A stretch of 64,000 bases of DNA from Rathayibacter sp. VKM Ac-2879 (GCF_015351245.1 NZ_JADKSO010000001.1:1-64000), one strand, 5' to 3'; shown: positions 1-9,557, counted from the first letter of the stretch. A program made the numbers and translations. Notes: generated by a model not told the origin, from the letters alone.

Positions 1-2
1 CG

Positions 3-17
3 CTGTTGAGTTCTCAA
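3..17 (-). promoter_or_regulatory. boxA-like antitermination site of an rRNA leader
   Basis: Read on the minus strand this is TTGAGAACTCAACAG, which resembles the boxA element found in actinobacterial rRNA leaders. It lies about 140 bp downstream of a TTGACA-containing promoter on the same strand. The rRNA genes themselves would lie to the left, outside the window, so the identification rests on the motif and on promoter spacing only. Confidence 0.55.
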
Positions 18-156
18 GAATCGGACACACCCCACCTCCACACCACAAAGATGCTTCACAACGAGAGTGATCGAATAGTATTGCCGCTTGCGTCATACGC
101 ATTATCCCGGTTAGACTAGGAGAAGATTTTCTCCCTGTCGCCGTGGCAACTTGTAT

Positions 157-184
157 AAGCTAGCACATCCGCAGGCCGTGTCAA
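157..184 (-). promoter_or_regulatory. Strong sigma70-type promoter, probably of an rRNA operon
   Basis: On the minus strand a perfect -35 TTGACA (184 to 179) is followed after 16 nt by TAGCTT (162 to 157), and then by TATACA slightly further on. The surrounding DNA is AT-rich compared with the rest of the window. It points towards the boxA at 3-17, which is the order expected for an rRNA leader. The exact -10 is uncertain because two hexamers compete. Confidence 0.5.
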
Positions 185-535
185 ATTCGGCAACTTCGCG
201 ATGTCATCGCGCTCGTAGGCGCTCCGACGTTGCTCGATTCATGACGTGAGTCCTGAGTCGAGCGGCGAAGTGGCTGAATCCGAAGGATCCTGCGAAGGTT
301 TTACATCCGTGTGGCCGACCCGCCTCGAGAGGCTGTCTTGCCGAGTGGATGGTCCCGATTGAGGCCGGGACGTAGGAGCTGCTGCTCTTTCCGTTTCCCT
401 GCGGCCTTTGTGGCGACTCGGGATAATTTACGCAGCGACAACCGGACTGTCAAACCGCGGCCCGAAAGCCTGAATCCCGGGCGTGTCGCGCCTGGCCCCG
501 GCTGCGCAGGGCTGCGCGCACGCTCCTCGAGCGCT
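185..535. other. Intergenic stretch without a supported gene
   Basis: About 350 bp between the leftward rRNA-type promoter and the palindrome before the first gene. Short open frames exist on both strands, but they are arginine/proline/serine-rich, lack a convincing ribosome binding site and match no family I know. I see nothing else in it. Confidence 0.5.
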
Positions 536-557
536 ATTAGTCAGTAAGCTGACTAAT
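536..557. promoter_or_regulatory. Perfect 9-bp-arm palindrome, likely repressor operator
   Basis: The arms ATTAGTCAG (536-544) and CTGACTAAT (549-557) are perfect inverted repeats around a 4-nt loop, ending 28 bp before the start of the MMPL transporter gene. The size and position fit a TetR- or MarR-family operator controlling the exporter. No regulator gene lies next to it in the window, so the cognate factor is unknown. Confidence 0.5.
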
Positions 558-585
558 CTCTCGTCCCCGCGCTCGGAAGTGACCC

Positions 586-2646
586 ATGACTCCTCTCGCC
601 CGCCTCGTCCGCTCACGCCGGAGCGCGTGGCTCACGGTGATCGCCGCCGCCCTCGCGATCGGCGCGCTCTTCGCCTTCCTCCCCCAGGGCTCGGACTCCG
701 GCTTCCCCGCCTCCGGTCTTCCCGACTCCGCGGAGTCGGCGCGGGTGGCAGCGCTCCTCGACCAGTTTCCCTCCGCCGATACGACGGCGGGCATCGTCCT
801 GTGGGAACGTCCGGACGGGCTCACCGGGGAGGACCGAGAGGCCATCGCGCAGCGGGCGACAGCGCTCGCCGCGCGCTCGACGACTCCGCAGGCCGTGCAC
901 CCGCAGTTCAGCGACGACGGCCGAGCGGCGCTCGTCGCAGTGCCGCTCTCGCGCTCGGAGGTGGAGGCAGACGTCCAGACCGCGGCGAGTGAGCTGCGCA
1001 GCACCGCCTCCGCCGACCTACCGGCCGGACTCTCGAGCTACCTGACCGGTGCCGTCGGCTTCCAGGCCGACATCTCGAACGCCTTCGCGGGCGCCGACCT
1101 CCGCCTCCTCCTGGTCACGGTGCTCGTCGTCGCCGTCCTGCTCATCGCGACCTACCGCAGTCCGGTGCTCTGGATCGTCCCCCTGGTCGTGGTCGGGGCA
1201 GCCGACGGACTCGCGCGCGTCGTGGCCACCGCGCTCGCCGATGCGGCCGGTATCACCGTGGACGCCTCCGTCAGCGGGATCCTCTCTGTCCTGGTCTTCG
1301 GCGCGGGGACGAACTATGCGCTGCTGCTGGTCGCGCGATACCGCGAGGAGCTGCTCCACGAGCCGGACCGACACCGCGCCATGACCACCGCAGTGCGCAG
1401 CGCGGGACCCGCGATCGCGGCGAGCGGAGGCACGGTCGCACTGAGTCTGCTCACCCTCCTTCTCGCCGAACTCGCCGGCAACCGCGCCCTCGGCTTCGCC
1501 TGCGCGATCGGAGTCGCCATCGCGATCGCCTTCGCCCTGGCCGTACTCCCCTCCGCCCTCGTGCTCTGCGGTCGAGGGCTGTTCTGGCCGTTCATTCCAC
1601 GGCCGGACGCCGATGGACACCTGCATCGGGAGGGGCGCCCCGGCCCGTGGACTCGGCTCGGCCGGGGAGTCGCCCGTCACCCCGCGCGCATCGCCGTCAT
1701 CGCCACGCTCGGAGTCGGGTTGCTCTCGCTCGGCCTGGTCGGCGCACGCGTCGGCCTCTCGCAGACGGATCAGCTGCTCGGAGACCCGGAGTCGGTGCGG
1801 GCGCAGCTCGTGATCGACGACTCCTTCGGGGCGGGCCTCACCGCCCAGACCACGGTGCTCGCTCCCGACGACGCCGTCGGCGAGGCGACCACTCTCGCGG
1901 AGGCGACGCCCGGTGTCGCCGCCGTGCGTCCGGGCGAGAGCGCGAACGGGAGGACCGCGCTCGACGTGACCCTCGCCTCCGAGCCGGAGAGCACCGCGAG
2001 CTTCGCGACGATCACCGCGCTCCGCAAGGCCTACTCGGACGCCGAGGGTCCAGCACAGGCGAGCCTGGTGGGCGGCAGCGATGCGACCGCGCTCGACACC
2101 CGTACCGCCTCCGAGCACGATCAGGCACTGATCATCCCGATCATCCTCGGGATCGTGTTCCTCATCCTGACGCTGCTCCTGCGCTCACTCGTCGCACCGG
2201 TGCTGCTGATCGCGAGCGTGCTCGCGACCTTCTTCGCCAGCCTGGGCGCCGCCACCGTGCTGTTCCGCACCGTGCTCGGCTTTCCTGCCTTCGACGCCAA
2301 CGTCGTGCTGTTCGCGTTCCTGTTCCTGGTGGCGCTCGGGGTGGACTACAACATCTTCCTCGTCACCCGGGCGAAGGAGGAACGGGCGCGGCACGGCACC
2401 CGCGAGGGGATGGTGCGAGCACTCGCCTCGACGGGCGGAGTCATCACGAGCGCCGGGATCCTGCTCGCCGCGGTCTTCGCCGTGCTCGGAGTGCTGCCCG
2501 TGGTCGCGCTCACGCAGATCGGTGTGATCGTCTGCGTCGGCGTGCTCCTCGACACCCTCGTGGTGCGCACGGTGCTCGTGCCCGCCCTGGTGTTCCTGAC
2601 GGGAGACGCGTTCTGGCGGCCGGGGGTGCGCCGCCCGATCGGCTGA
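586..2646 (+). CDS. MMPL/RND-family membrane transporter
   Basis: A 686-residue integral membrane protein of the MMPL (RND superfamily) type, which exports lipids or drugs using the proton gradient. It has the two-fold family layout: a first membrane segment near residues 12-32, an extracytoplasmic domain, a block of membrane segments at about 170-330, a second soluble domain (about 375-510), and a final membrane block at about 515-675. The second block includes VALGVDYNIFLVTR, the conserved GxDYxxFL motif of helix 10. The substrate cannot be told. It stands alone as a single gene; the palindrome at 536-557 suggests control by a repressor. The ATG at 586 follows that operator closely. The gene is intact and of normal length for smaller MMPL proteins. 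Confidence 0.88.
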   Translation: MTPLARLVRSRRSAWLTVIAAALAIGALFAFLPQGSDSGFPASGLPDSAESARVAALLDQFPSADTTAGIVLWERPDGLTGEDREAIAQRATALAARSTTPQAVHPQFSDDGRAALVAVPLSRSEVEADVQTAASELRSTASADLPAGLSSYLTGAVGFQADISNAFAGADLRLLLVTVLVVAVLLIATYRSPVLWIVPLVVVGAADGLARVVATALADAAGITVDASVSGILSVLVFGAGTNYALLLVARYREELLHEPDRHRAMTTAVRSAGPAIAASGGTVALSLLTLLLAELAGNRALGFACAIGVAIAIAFALAVLPSALVLCGRGLFWPFIPRPDADGHLHREGRPGPWTRLGRGVARHPARIAVIATLGVGLLSLGLVGARVGLSQTDQLLGDPESVRAQLVIDDSFGAGLTAQTTVLAPDDAVGEATTLAEATPGVAAVRPGESANGRTALDVTLASEPESTASFATITALRKAYSDAEGPAQASLVGGSDATALDTRTASEHDQALIIPIILGIVFLILTLLLRSLVAPVLLIASVLATFFASLGAATVLFRTVLGFPAFDANVVLFAFLFLVALGVDYNIFLVTRAKEERARHGTREGMVRALASTGGVITSAGILLAAVFAVLGVLPVVALTQIGVIVCVGVLLDTLVVRTVLVPALVFLTGDAFWRPGVRRPIG

Positions 2647-2714
2647 GCGGGCGCGCCGGCCTCTGACGAGCGCGCGGCACCGAGAAGATCCGGGCCGCGC
2701 GCTCTCGTCGAGGG

Positions 2715-4214
2715 CTACGCCCCGATGCCGACCTCCTCGGGGGAGACGTCGGCTCCGGGAGCGGACGGCTCGAGCGCCTCCGCGACCCGCTGCGCGAGCG
2801 AGGAGTCGACGTTCGCCCAGTACTGGAGAACCCGCGCCCGCAACTCGGGCCGGGTCACCTTGGAGACATGGCCGGCGATGTTCCCGACGAGGCGCGCCTG
2901 GGCGGCGGCGTCGAGGACGTCACGATAGAGAGTCCCGGCCTGGCCGAAGTCGTCGTCCTCCGGGTGGAGGGTCGCCGCGGCGCGCGTCAACTCGCCGTCG
3001 GTCTCCCAACCGCCCGACTCCGCGGCCCGCGCGGGATCGGCGTGCGCGCCTCCCTGGCTATTGGGCGCGTAGACCGGGACCTCGGACTTCTGGAAGTCGA
3101 AGCGCATCGGCCCGTCCTTCGAGTACGAATGCACGGGCGACTTCGGAGCGTTGACCGGCAGCTGCGCGTGATTGGTGCCGACACGGTAGCGGTGGGCATC
3201 GGCGTAGCTGAAGATGCGCGCGAGGAGCATCTTGTCGGGGCTTGCCGCGATGCCCGGCACGAAGTTCGAGGGGGCGAAGGCCGCCTGCTCGATCTGCGCG
3301 AAATAGTTCTCGGGGTTGCGGTCGAGGGTCATCGTGCCGACCTCGATCAGTGGGTAGTCCGAGTGCGGCCAGACCTTGGTGAGGTCGAACGGGTTGAAGC
3401 GGTAGCTCTTCGCGTCCTCGTACGGCATCACCTGCACCGACAGGGTCCAGGAGGGGAAGTCGCCGCGATCGATCGCCGACGACAGGTCGCGGAGGTGGAA
3501 GTCGGCGTCCTCTCCGGCGATCTGGTCGGCCTGCTCCTGGCTGAGGATCTCGATGCCCTGATCGGTCTTGAAGTGGTACTTGACCCAGAAGCGCTCGCCG
3601 GCCGCGTTGATCCACTGATAGGTGTGCGAGCCGAAGCCGTCCATGTGCCGCCACGAGGCGGGCAGGCCGCGATCGCCCATCAGCCACGTGACCTGGTGCG
3701 CCGATTCGGGCGAGAGGGTCCAGAAGTCCCACTGCATGTCGTGGTCGCGCAGGTGGCTGCCCGGCAGGCGCTTCTGCGAGCGGATGAAGTCGGGGAACTT
3801 CATGCCGTCGCGAAGGAAGAACACCGGGGTGTTGTTGCCCACGAGGTCGTAGTTGCCCTCGCTGGTGTAGAACTTCAGCGCGAAGCCACGCGGGTCGCGC
3901 CAGGTGTCGGGCGAGCCCTGCTCGCCGGCGACGGTCGAGAAGCGTGCCAGCATCTCCGTCTCGACGCCGGGCTGGAAGAGCGCGGCGCGGGTGTAGGCGC
4001 TGACATCGGCGGTCGTCACGAAGCGGCCGAAGGCGCCTCCGCCCTTGGCGTGGACCACCCGCTCGGGGATGCGCTCGCGGTTGAACTGTGCGAGCTTCTC
4101 GACGAGGTAGTGGTCGTGCAGCGCGAGGGGCCCGTCGGCTCCGACGCTCAGCGAGTGCTCGTCGCTGGCGACCGGCGCCCCGGAAGTGGTCGTGGTGAAT
4201 CGTTCCTCGGTCAT
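2715..4214 (-). CDS. katA: Monofunctional haem catalase
   Basis: A 499-residue clade-3-size catalase that breaks down hydrogen peroxide in the cytoplasm. The family signatures are all visible: the distal-side motif [11 protein letters not shown] with catalytic His55, the Asn motif [12 protein letters not shown] around residue 128, the strongly conserved [21 protein letters not shown] block, and the proximal haem-ligand region [14 protein letters not shown]. The start is the ATG at 4214, preceded by an AGGAGG-like ribosome binding site; the longer open frame upstream is Arg-rich and not catalase-like. It lies 56 nt downstream of furA on the same strand, so both probably form one peroxide- and metal-responsive operon. 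The symbol follows common usage for small-subunit catalases. Confidence 0.93.
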   Translation of the reverse strand: MTEERFTTTTSGAPVASDEHSLSVGADGPLALHDHYLVEKLAQFNRERIPERVVHAKGGGAFGRFVTTADVSAYTRAALFQPGVETEMLARFSTVAGEQGSPDTWRDPRGFALKFYTSEGNYDLVGNNTPVFFLRDGMKFPDFIRSQKRLPGSHLRDHDMQWDFWTLSPESAHQVTWLMGDRGLPASWRHMDGFGSHTYQWINAAGERFWVKYHFKTDQGIEILSQEQADQIAGEDADFHLRDLSSAIDRGDFPSWTLSVQVMPYEDAKSYRFNPFDLTKVWPHSDYPLIEVGTMTLDRNPENYFAQIEQAAFAPSNFVPGIAASPDKMLLARIFSYADAHRYRVGTNHAQLPVNAPKSPVHSYSKDGPMRFDFQKSEVPVYAPNSQGGAHADPARAAESGGWETDGELTRAAATLHPEDDDFGQAGTLYRDVLDAAAQARLVGNIAGHVSKVTRPELRARVLQYWANVDSSLAQRVAEALEPSAPGADVSPEEVGIGA

Positions 4215-4270
4215 GGTCCTCCTGTCGTGCGAGCGGATGCTCGCGTTCGGCGGTCTCGGTCGGGTACCGG

Positions 4271-4693
4271 TCAGCGCTCTGCTGCCGCGAGGCAGTCGGG
4301 GCAGGTGCCCCAGAACGTGACGTCGGCGGTGTCGACGGCGAAGCCGCTCGACATGGACGGATGCAGGCAGGGCGCCTCGCCGACGAGACAGTCGACGTCG
4401 GCGACGATGCCGCACCGGCGGCAGACGACGTGGTGGTGGTTGTCTCCCACACGCAGCTCGAACCGGCGAGGATGCCCCTCCGGCTCGATGCGGCGGACGA
4501 GGCCCGACTCGGTGAACGCCGAGAGGACCCCGTAGACCGCCTGCGAGGACGCCTCCGGGAGAGCGGTGCGCACGCGGGCGAGGATCGCGTCGACCCCCGC
4601 GTGCGGCTGCTCCTCGAGGGCGCCGAGGACGGCTCGCCGGGTGGCGGTGACCTTGAGCCCGGAGGCTCGCAGTCGTTCGTCCGGTGTCGTCAT
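4271..4693 (-). CDS. furA: Fur-family regulator (FurA type) of the catalase operon
   Basis: A 140-residue Fur-family repressor. The N-terminal winged helix (about 1-85) is followed by a dimerisation/metal domain with [10 protein letters not shown] (two Cys of a structural zinc site) and a second pair CPDC near the C-terminus. Its location directly upstream of a catalase matches the furA-katG arrangement of actinobacteria, where the regulator represses itself and the peroxidase until oxidised. The ATG at 4693 lies 7 nt downstream of a TAGTCT -10 hexamer, so the message is probably leaderless, as reported for mycobacterial furA. A near-perfect inverted repeat upstream is the likely autoregulatory operator. 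FurA rather than PerR is inferred from context. Confidence 0.88.
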   Translation of the reverse strand: MTTPDERLRASGLKVTATRRAVLGALEEQPHAGVDAILARVRTALPEASSQAVYGVLSAFTESGLVRRIEPEGHPRRFELRVGDNHHHVVCRRCGIVADVDCLVGEAPCLHPSMSSGFAVDTADVTFWGTCPDCLAAAER

Positions 4694-4700
4694 GGTGGCG

Positions 4701-4735
4701 AGACTACTGCAGTTGTCTTGACTGAGTCAGAACAA
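4701..4735 (-). promoter_or_regulatory. furA-katA promoter with Fur-type operator
   Basis: An 11-1-11 inverted repeat at 4713-4735 (arms TTGTCTTGACT and AGTCAGAACAA, one transposed pair short of perfect) covers the -35 region, and TAGTCT at 4706 to 4701 on the minus strand is a typical actinobacterial -10. The start codon follows 7 nt later. The repeat resembles the AT-rich FurA boxes described upstream of mycobacterial furA-katG. Confidence 0.7.
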
Positions 4736-4816
4736 AGGGTGACGACTGCGTGCGAGTGCGCCGGAGCCTACGACTGCCGCGCCGCCTCGAGGGTCGGCAC
4801 CTCGCCCGGGCGGGCG

Positions 4817-6100
4817 TCAGGAGACGGGCCCGTCAGCGAGGGTGACGGTGGCCGAGTGGGAGGCACCCTCCGCGTCGGTCCAGGTCAGAGAGACGGACTC
4901 GCCCGGCTCGCGCTTCGCGAGGGCGGCCGAGAGCTGATCGCTCGAGCTGACGGCGGCGCCGTCGAGGGAGGTGACCGTGTCTCCGGCGACGAGCCCCGCC
5001 TCCGCCGCGGGTGTGCCCTCGATCACGCCGCCGATCGCGGCGCCGCCGGAGGCCGACGGGGTTCCCCTGCCGGGCAACGCATCGGCGTGTGCCGACAGGG
5101 CGACCCCGAGGAAGGCGGGGTAGCCGATCTCGACGGTCGCGGTGTCGGCCCCAGCTTCGATCGTCGCGACGATGTCCAGGGCGGTCGAGATCGGGATGGC
5201 GAACCCGGCGACATCGGCCGAACCGCTCGAGGCGGCCGTGTCGATCCCGACGACCCGACCGTCGGAGTCGAGAAGCGGTCCGCCGGAGTCCCCCGGGACG
5301 ATGTCGGCGTCGACCTGGATCAGGCCGACGAGGGATTCGGACGAGATGCCCGACTCCGGCTGTGTCGTGATCTGCTGCCGGAGCGCGGTGATGGTCCCCG
5401 GCGCGGACACGAGGTCGCCGGTCCCCTCCGCGTTGCCGACGGCGGTGACCGCGTCACCGACCGAGGTGCCGTCGGTGTCGAGGGAGGCGGGCGTGAGGCC
5501 GGAGGCGTTCTCGAGCTGGAGGACGGCGATGTCCTGCGTCTTGTCGGTGCCGACGACGCGCGCGGTGAAGCTGCGGCCGGTCGACTCGACGGTGACCGAG
5601 ATGCTCGTGGCTCCCTCGACGACGTGGTTGTTGGTGAGGATCATGCCGTCGGACGTGAGGACGATGCCCGTGCCTGCAGAGCGGGCGTCCTGATAGGTGA
5701 GGTCGGAGGTGATCGTGACCACTCCCGAGATCTGGGCGGTGGTGGCGGGCGTCGCCGTAGTCGCCTGAGAGGCGGATCCGGAGCCGCGGGGCGCAGGCAT
5801 GCCTCCGCCCGCGAACGGAGAGACGGCGGTGCCGCCTCCGAACCCTCCGCGGGATCCGCCGGGGAACACGGTCGTGGTGGCGCTCGTCGAGGCGGGCTCG
5901 ATGCTCCCGGCGTAGGCGACGCCTCCGGCCGTGACGCCGATGAGAACGGCGAGACCGACGCCTCCGGCGAGGAGGGCGCGACGACGACGGTGGCGGTCGT
6001 CGATGCGCAACGCGACGCGCTCGTCGGCGCCGTGTTCTGCGGAGGGAGAGGCGGGGGCGCTCTCGCGCTTGGCGCCCTCGGAGTCGTATCGCTCGTTCAT
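4817..6100 (-). CDS. HtrA/DegP-like membrane-anchored serine protease with PDZ domain
   Basis: A 427-residue protease for extracytoplasmic protein quality control. It has a charged cytoplasmic N-terminus, one membrane segment near residues 42-62 (after RHRRRRALLAGG), a low-complexity Gly/Ser linker, a trypsin-like domain with the full triad (His159 in TNNHVVEG, Asp190 in TQDIAVL, Ser272 in PGDSGGPLL) and a C-terminal PDZ domain (about 330-420, with GTPAAEAGLVAGDTVTSLDG). The order matches the PepD/HtrA proteins of actinobacteria. It stands alone, 123 bp from furA on the same strand, and diverges from the VOC gene. Nothing suggests inactivation. Which of several actinobacterial HtrA paralogues it corresponds to cannot be told. 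Confidence 0.88.
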   Translation of the reverse strand: MNERYDSEGAKRESAPASPSAEHGADERVALRIDDRHRRRRALLAGGVGLAVLIGVTAGGVAYAGSIEPASTSATTTVFPGGSRGGFGGGTAVSPFAGGGMPAPRGSGSASQATTATPATTAQISGVVTITSDLTYQDARSAGTGIVLTSDGMILTNNHVVEGATSISVTVESTGRSFTARVVGTDKTQDIAVLQLENASGLTPASLDTDGTSVGDAVTAVGNAEGTGDLVSAPGTITALRQQITTQPESGISSESLVGLIQVDADIVPGDSGGPLLDSDGRVVGIDTAASSGSADVAGFAIPISTALDIVATIEAGADTATVEIGYPAFLGVALSAHADALPGRGTPSASGGAAIGGVIEGTPAAEAGLVAGDTVTSLDGAAVSSSDQLSAALAKREPGESVSLTWTDAEGASHSATVTLADGPVS

Positions 6101-6218
6101 GGTGTCGTCCTCGTGGCTGCGGGCCGCCCGTGCGGCGACCGGACTCCATTCGACGACCGCGCGCCCCGTGCCGACTGGACGCGGACTATGGACTTCCTAT
6201 GAGCGCACCCGGGAATTA

Positions 6219-6232
6219 GTTGTGGCTACAAC
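6219..6232. promoter_or_regulatory. Short inverted repeat before the VOC gene
   Basis: GTTGT (6219-6223) and ACAAC (6228-6232) form a small inverted repeat around GGCT, 15 bp before the VOC gene. The TTGT-N4-ACAA core is like MarR-family half sites seen upstream of dioxygenase/glyoxalase genes. Evidence is motif and position only. Confidence 0.35.
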
Positions 6233-6247
6233 GGAGTTGACAGAAGT

Positions 6248-7126
6248 GTGACCGCGACGAACCCCTCCTCCGCCGACCTGCTCTCCCCCCACACTGCGAT
6301 GGGAGCGGTGACCCTCCGCGTCGCCGACCTCGACGGGATGATCGCCTACTACCGTGATGCCGTCACGCTCGACCTCCTCTCGCACGACGGCCCCGTCGCC
6401 GTGCTGGGTCGGCGAGACGTCCCCGCCGTGATCCTCCAGCACGCGCCGGAGCTGCGGCACGCGTCGCCGCGAAGCGCCGGACTGTTCCACACGGCGATCC
6501 TCTTCGAGACGGAGGCGGCGCTCGCGGCCGCCGTCTACAACGTCGCCACCCAGCACCCCGGCTCCTTCACCGGGAGCAGCGATCACCTGGTCAGCAAGGC
6601 CTTCTACTTCGACGACCCCGAGCACAACGGCGTCGAGCTCTACTGGGACCGCGACCGCACGCAGTGGTCGTGGACGCACGGGCACATCGAGATGTCGACG
6701 CTGTACCTCGACCCGAACGCGTTCCTCCGGGAGCACCTGACCGCGGAGGCGATCGCGCAGCCGCGACTGGGCGGCGCCTCCGTGGGGCACGTGCACCTGA
6801 GCGTGGGCGATGTGGCCACCGCAAAGGAGTTCTACGTCGACCGACTCGGCTTCGAGACGACGATCGCCTACGGCGGGCAGGCACTGTTCGTGTCGGCGGG
6901 CGGCTACCACCACCACATGGCGATGAACACCTGGAACTCGGCCGGCTCGGGGCGGAGGCAGCTGGCGCTGGGACTCGGCCAGGTCGAGATCTCGGTGCCG
7001 GAACGCGACGACCTCGGGGCGCTCGAGGAGCGCCTTCGGCACGGCGGCGTCTCGGTCGTCAACGACGGTCACGCGCTCTCCTTCGAGGACCCCTGGTCGA
7101 ACGCGATCCGCGTGACGGCGGGCTGA
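6248..7126 (+). CDS. VOC-family protein (ring-cleavage dioxygenase/glyoxalase fold)
   Basis: A 292-residue protein built of two vicinal-oxygen-chelate modules, MGAVTLRVADLDGMIAYYRD (about 17-36) and VGHVHLSVGDVATAKEFYVD (about 179-198), each starting a beta-alpha-beta-beta-beta unit. Metal-ligand positions are present (VGHVHL His, the HHHMAMN stretch, and Glu in the last strand). It resembles the CatE-like family annotated as catechol-2,3-dioxygenase or glyoxalase/bleomycin-resistance proteins; the real substrate is unknown. The GTG start fits the beginning of the conserved N-terminus. A MarR-like inverted repeat upstream suggests induction by a phenolic or electrophilic compound, which is inference. 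A hairpin at 7204 probably ends the transcript. Confidence 0.8.
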   Translation: MTATNPSSADLLSPHTAMGAVTLRVADLDGMIAYYRDAVTLDLLSHDGPVAVLGRRDVPAVILQHAPELRHASPRSAGLFHTAILFETEAALAAAVYNVATQHPGSFTGSSDHLVSKAFYFDDPEHNGVELYWDRDRTQWSWTHGHIEMSTLYLDPNAFLREHLTAEAIAQPRLGGASVGHVHLSVGDVATAKEFYVDRLGFETTIAYGGQALFVSAGGYHHHMAMNTWNSAGSGRRQLALGLGQVEISVPERDDLGALEERLRHGGVSVVNDGHALSFEDPWSNAIRVTAG

Positions 7127-7203
7127 GGGTCGCCCGTCACTCGGCGGCCTCCAGGGCCTCGGGGGGGGAGGCGGCGCCGAGAAGGAGTCTCCTCCGCTCG
7201 AGG

Positions 7204-7226
7204 CCCCTTCCCCCGAGGGGGAGGGG
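7204..7226 (+). terminator. GC-rich hairpin between VOC gene and purS
   Basis: CCCCTTCCCCC (7204-7214) pairs with GGGGGAGGGG (7217-7226) with one bulged T and a 2-nt tip. It sits after the VOC gene and before purS. There is no U-tract, as is common in high-GC actinobacteria, so termination strength is uncertain. Confidence 0.4.
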
Positions 7227-7291
7227 AGCGGGGTCGGCGGGTACGATGAGCGCGCGGAAGACCGCACTCCCCCGAGACTCCGGAGAACACG

Positions 7292-7552
7292 GTGCCCACG
7301 ATCGTCGTTGAAGTCATGCCCAAGGCCGAGCTGCTCGACCCGCAGGGGAAGGCCGTCGCCGGCGCCCTCGCCCGACTGGGCCACTCAGAGCTGCACGGCG
7401 TGCGAGTGGGCAAGCGCTTCGAGATCACGGTCGACGAGGTGACCGACGAGGTCCGCGCTTCGGTGCAGCGCATCGCCGACGAGATGCTCTCGAACTCGGT
7501 CATCGAGGACGTCGTCGGCATCCACTACCCTGCCGCGGAGACGAGCCGATGA
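7292..7552 (+). CDS. purS: FGAM synthase subunit PurS
   Basis: The 86-residue small subunit of phosphoribosylformylglycinamidine synthase, step 4 of purine synthesis. PurS forms a dimer that bridges the PurL and PurQ subunits and helps pass ammonia. The typical start [21 protein letters not shown] and the motif VGKRFEI are present. The GTG start is fixed by the family N-terminus. Its end overlaps purQ by four bases (ATGA), so the two are translationally coupled. Unlike the common purS-purQ-purL order, purL is not next but lies 9 kb further on. Confidence 0.95.
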   Translation: MPTIVVEVMPKAELLDPQGKAVAGALARLGHSELHGVRVGKRFEITVDEVTDEVRASVQRIADEMLSNSVIEDVVGIHYPAAETSR

Positions 7553-8247
7553 GGATCGGCGTCATCACCTTCCCGGGCTCTCTCGACGACCGCGACGCCC
7601 AGCGCGCCGTCCGCTTCGCGGGTGCTGAGCCGGTCGCGCTCTGGCACGGCGACCACGACCTCGACGGCGTCGACGCGATCGTGCTGCCCGGCGGCTTCTC
7701 GTATGGCGACTACCTGCGCTGCGGCGCCATCGCCTCCCACTCGCCCATCATGCGCGAGGTGATCGACGCGGCGAACGCAGGGACTCCGGTCCTGGGCATC
7801 TGCAACGGCTTCCAGATGCTGACCGAGGCGCACCTGCTGCCCGGCGGCCTCATCGCGAACGACATCGGCTCCTTCGTGTGCCGCGACCAGCGCCTGCTCG
7901 TCGCGAGCACCACCACCGCCTGGACGAACGGCTTCGAGCCCGGCCAGGAGATCACCATCCCGCTGAAGAACGGCGAGGGCGGCTACATCGCCTCGGCCGA
8001 GACGCTGCTCGAGCTGGAGGCGGAGGGACGGGTCGTCGTCCGTTACCTCGGCCACAACCCGAACGGCTCAATGAACGACATCGCCGGCATCAGCAACAGG
8101 CGCGGCAACGTGGTGGGGCTCATGCCGCACCCGGAGCACGCGGTCGAAGAGGGCTTCGGGCCGGACACCGCCGCAGCGATGCGGTCGGGAGTGGACGGGC
8201 TGACATTCTTCACCTCCGCGCTGCGCTCGCTGCTCGCCTCCGCCTAA
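7549..8247 (+). CDS. purQ: FGAM synthase glutaminase subunit PurQ
   Basis: A 232-residue class I glutamine amidotransferase that supplies ammonia to PurL. The nucleophile Cys85 lies in [10 protein letters not shown], and the His/Glu of the triad are in [10 protein letters not shown] near residues 190-195. [19 protein letters not shown] is the family N-terminus. Start and frame are fixed by the 4-bp overlap with purS. Its 3' end overlaps the convergent glycosyltransferase gene by a few bases. With PurS and PurL it makes the three-part bacterial FGAM synthase. Confidence 0.96.
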   Translation: MRIGVITFPGSLDDRDAQRAVRFAGAEPVALWHGDHDLDGVDAIVLPGGFSYGDYLRCGAIASHSPIMREVIDAANAGTPVLGICNGFQMLTEAHLLPGGLIANDIGSFVCRDQRLLVASTTTAWTNGFEPGQEITIPLKNGEGGYIASAETLLELEAEGRVVVRYLGHNPNGSMNDIAGISNRRGNVVGLMPHPEHAVEEGFGPDTAAAMRSGVDGLTFFTSALRSLLASA

Positions 8248-9557
8248 AGGGCCTCTCGCGACGGGTCGCGAGAGCAAGGGCGCGCGAGGAGCTCGCGCGC
8301 CTGAGCGTGCAGGGCCAGGACGGACGCGGCGTGGGCCGCGGGGGCGAAGGGCGCGAAGGCGACGAGAGCGGCGGCGGCCGCGTCTCGGACGGGGGCGCGG
8401 TCGCCGCACAGCCGTTCGAGGAAGGCGGAGAAACCGGCGGGGTCTACCGGTGCGAGCAGGCCCGGACCATCGAGCCCCTCCTCGAGGTTCGGATCGACGT
8501 AGAGGATCCCGCGCCCCTCCCGCAGGGCCTCGACGATGACCATCGGCTGGTTGTCGAACCCGAAGGAGGTGAGGACGACGAGATCCGACTCCCGGATCGC
8601 GTCGCCGATGCGAGCGTTCTCGATGACGCCGCGGAAGGCGATGGCCGCCGACCCCGCCGCGAGACGGACGGCCTGCGCGAGCGAGGGACCCGTACCGATG
8701 ACCTCGACTCGGATCGCCTCGGGGTTCCGCTGGAGGACGAGGAGACACGACTCGATGAAGGGGAGGAGGCGTTTCTCGCGAGCGCACCGCCCGATCCACA
8801 GGAGGCGCAAAGGGCCTCCGCTCTCGGCGTCCGTCCCTGCACTGCCCCCACTCCGCTCGCCGCCGACGGCGGGCGAGACGCGAGGCAGAACGGAGCTCGT
8901 CAGAACCGGGCTCGGCAGCACCGTATTGGGTAGCACTTCGACCCGGGGTACGCCTGCCCGCCGCAATGCCTCTGCTTGATGACGGGACGGCGAGACCACG
9001 AGATCGGCGCGAGCGGCGGTGCTCCGGGTGACATCCCGCAGAAGGTTGCCGAGACTGTCTCGGCTACCCCCGCCCCGCCGCGGCCGGCGACCCGTCACGA
9101 CCCCGAAGTAGTGCGCTGCGAGCGGCGTCAGCAGGTCGCCGACGAGGCCGGGCACACCGCGCCAGAAGAAGGTGTGCACGGTGGCGATCGAGGGGATCGA
9201 CAGGCGTGCGGCGACCTCGATCGCCGCCACGGCGAGGCCGAAGTCGGAGTGCACATGGACCGCGCTGACGCCCTCCTCGCGGAAGATCGCCTCCAGCCGG
9301 GCGCGCGTGCGCGTGCTGTTGCGGATCACTGGCAGGGCGACGACAGGGATCCTCGGCGCCGGCAGCCGACGCACGTCGATGCCGTCGAGCGGCAGCGTTG
9401 TCGGGGAGTCCGGGACGACGAGCACGACCGGGACCCCCGCTTGCACGAGGCTCCGACACTCGGAGACCATCGCCGTCTGCGCGCCTCCGGTGTAGTCGAG
9501 CGCATAGTCGCTGACAACCGCCACGACGCCCCGCGAGCCAGACCTCTGGTCAGCCAC
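8244..9557 (-). CDS. Family 4 (GT-B) glycosyltransferase
   Basis: A 437-residue GT-B glycosyltransferase. The N-terminal domain begins [19 protein letters not shown], the usual glycine-rich acceptor-side loop of GT4 enzymes. The C-terminal donor domain contains [16 protein letters not shown] (start of the nucleotide-sugar Rossmann half, about 255-270) and later [25 protein letters not shown], the family EX7E-like region for the sugar nucleotide. It probably transfers a sugar in cell-envelope glycolipid or polysaccharide synthesis; donor and acceptor are unknown. The GTG at 9557 is chosen because the conserved N-terminus follows it. A leaderless 19-codon frame upstream ends across this start, suggesting translational coupling. 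The gene converges with purQ. Confidence 0.82.
   Translation of the reverse strand: MADQRSGSRGVVAVVSDYALDYTGGAQTAMVSECRSLVQAGVPVVLVVPDSPTTLPLDGIDVRRLPAPRIPVVALPVIRNSTRTRARLEAIFREEGVSAVHVHSDFGLAVAAIEVAARLSIPSIATVHTFFWRGVPGLVGDLLTPLAAHYFGVVTGRRPRRGGGSRDSLGNLLRDVTRSTAARADLVVSPSRHQAEALRRAGVPRVEVLPNTVLPSPVLTSSVLPRVSPAVGGERSGGSAGTDAESGGPLRLLWIGRCAREKRLLPFIESCLLVLQRNPEAIRVEVIGTGPSLAQAVRLAAGSAAIAFRGVIENARIGDAIRESDLVVLTSFGFDNQPMVIVEALREGRGILYVDPNLEEGLDGPGLLAPVDPAGFSAFLERLCGDRAPVRDAAAAALVAFAPFAPAAHAASVLALHAQARELLARPCSRDPSREAL

Noticed and set aside
311..1004. Several frames of 60-170 codons before and across the start of the first MMPL gene
   Set aside because: They are Arg/Pro/Ser-rich without a start signal, and mostly overlap the MMPL gene.
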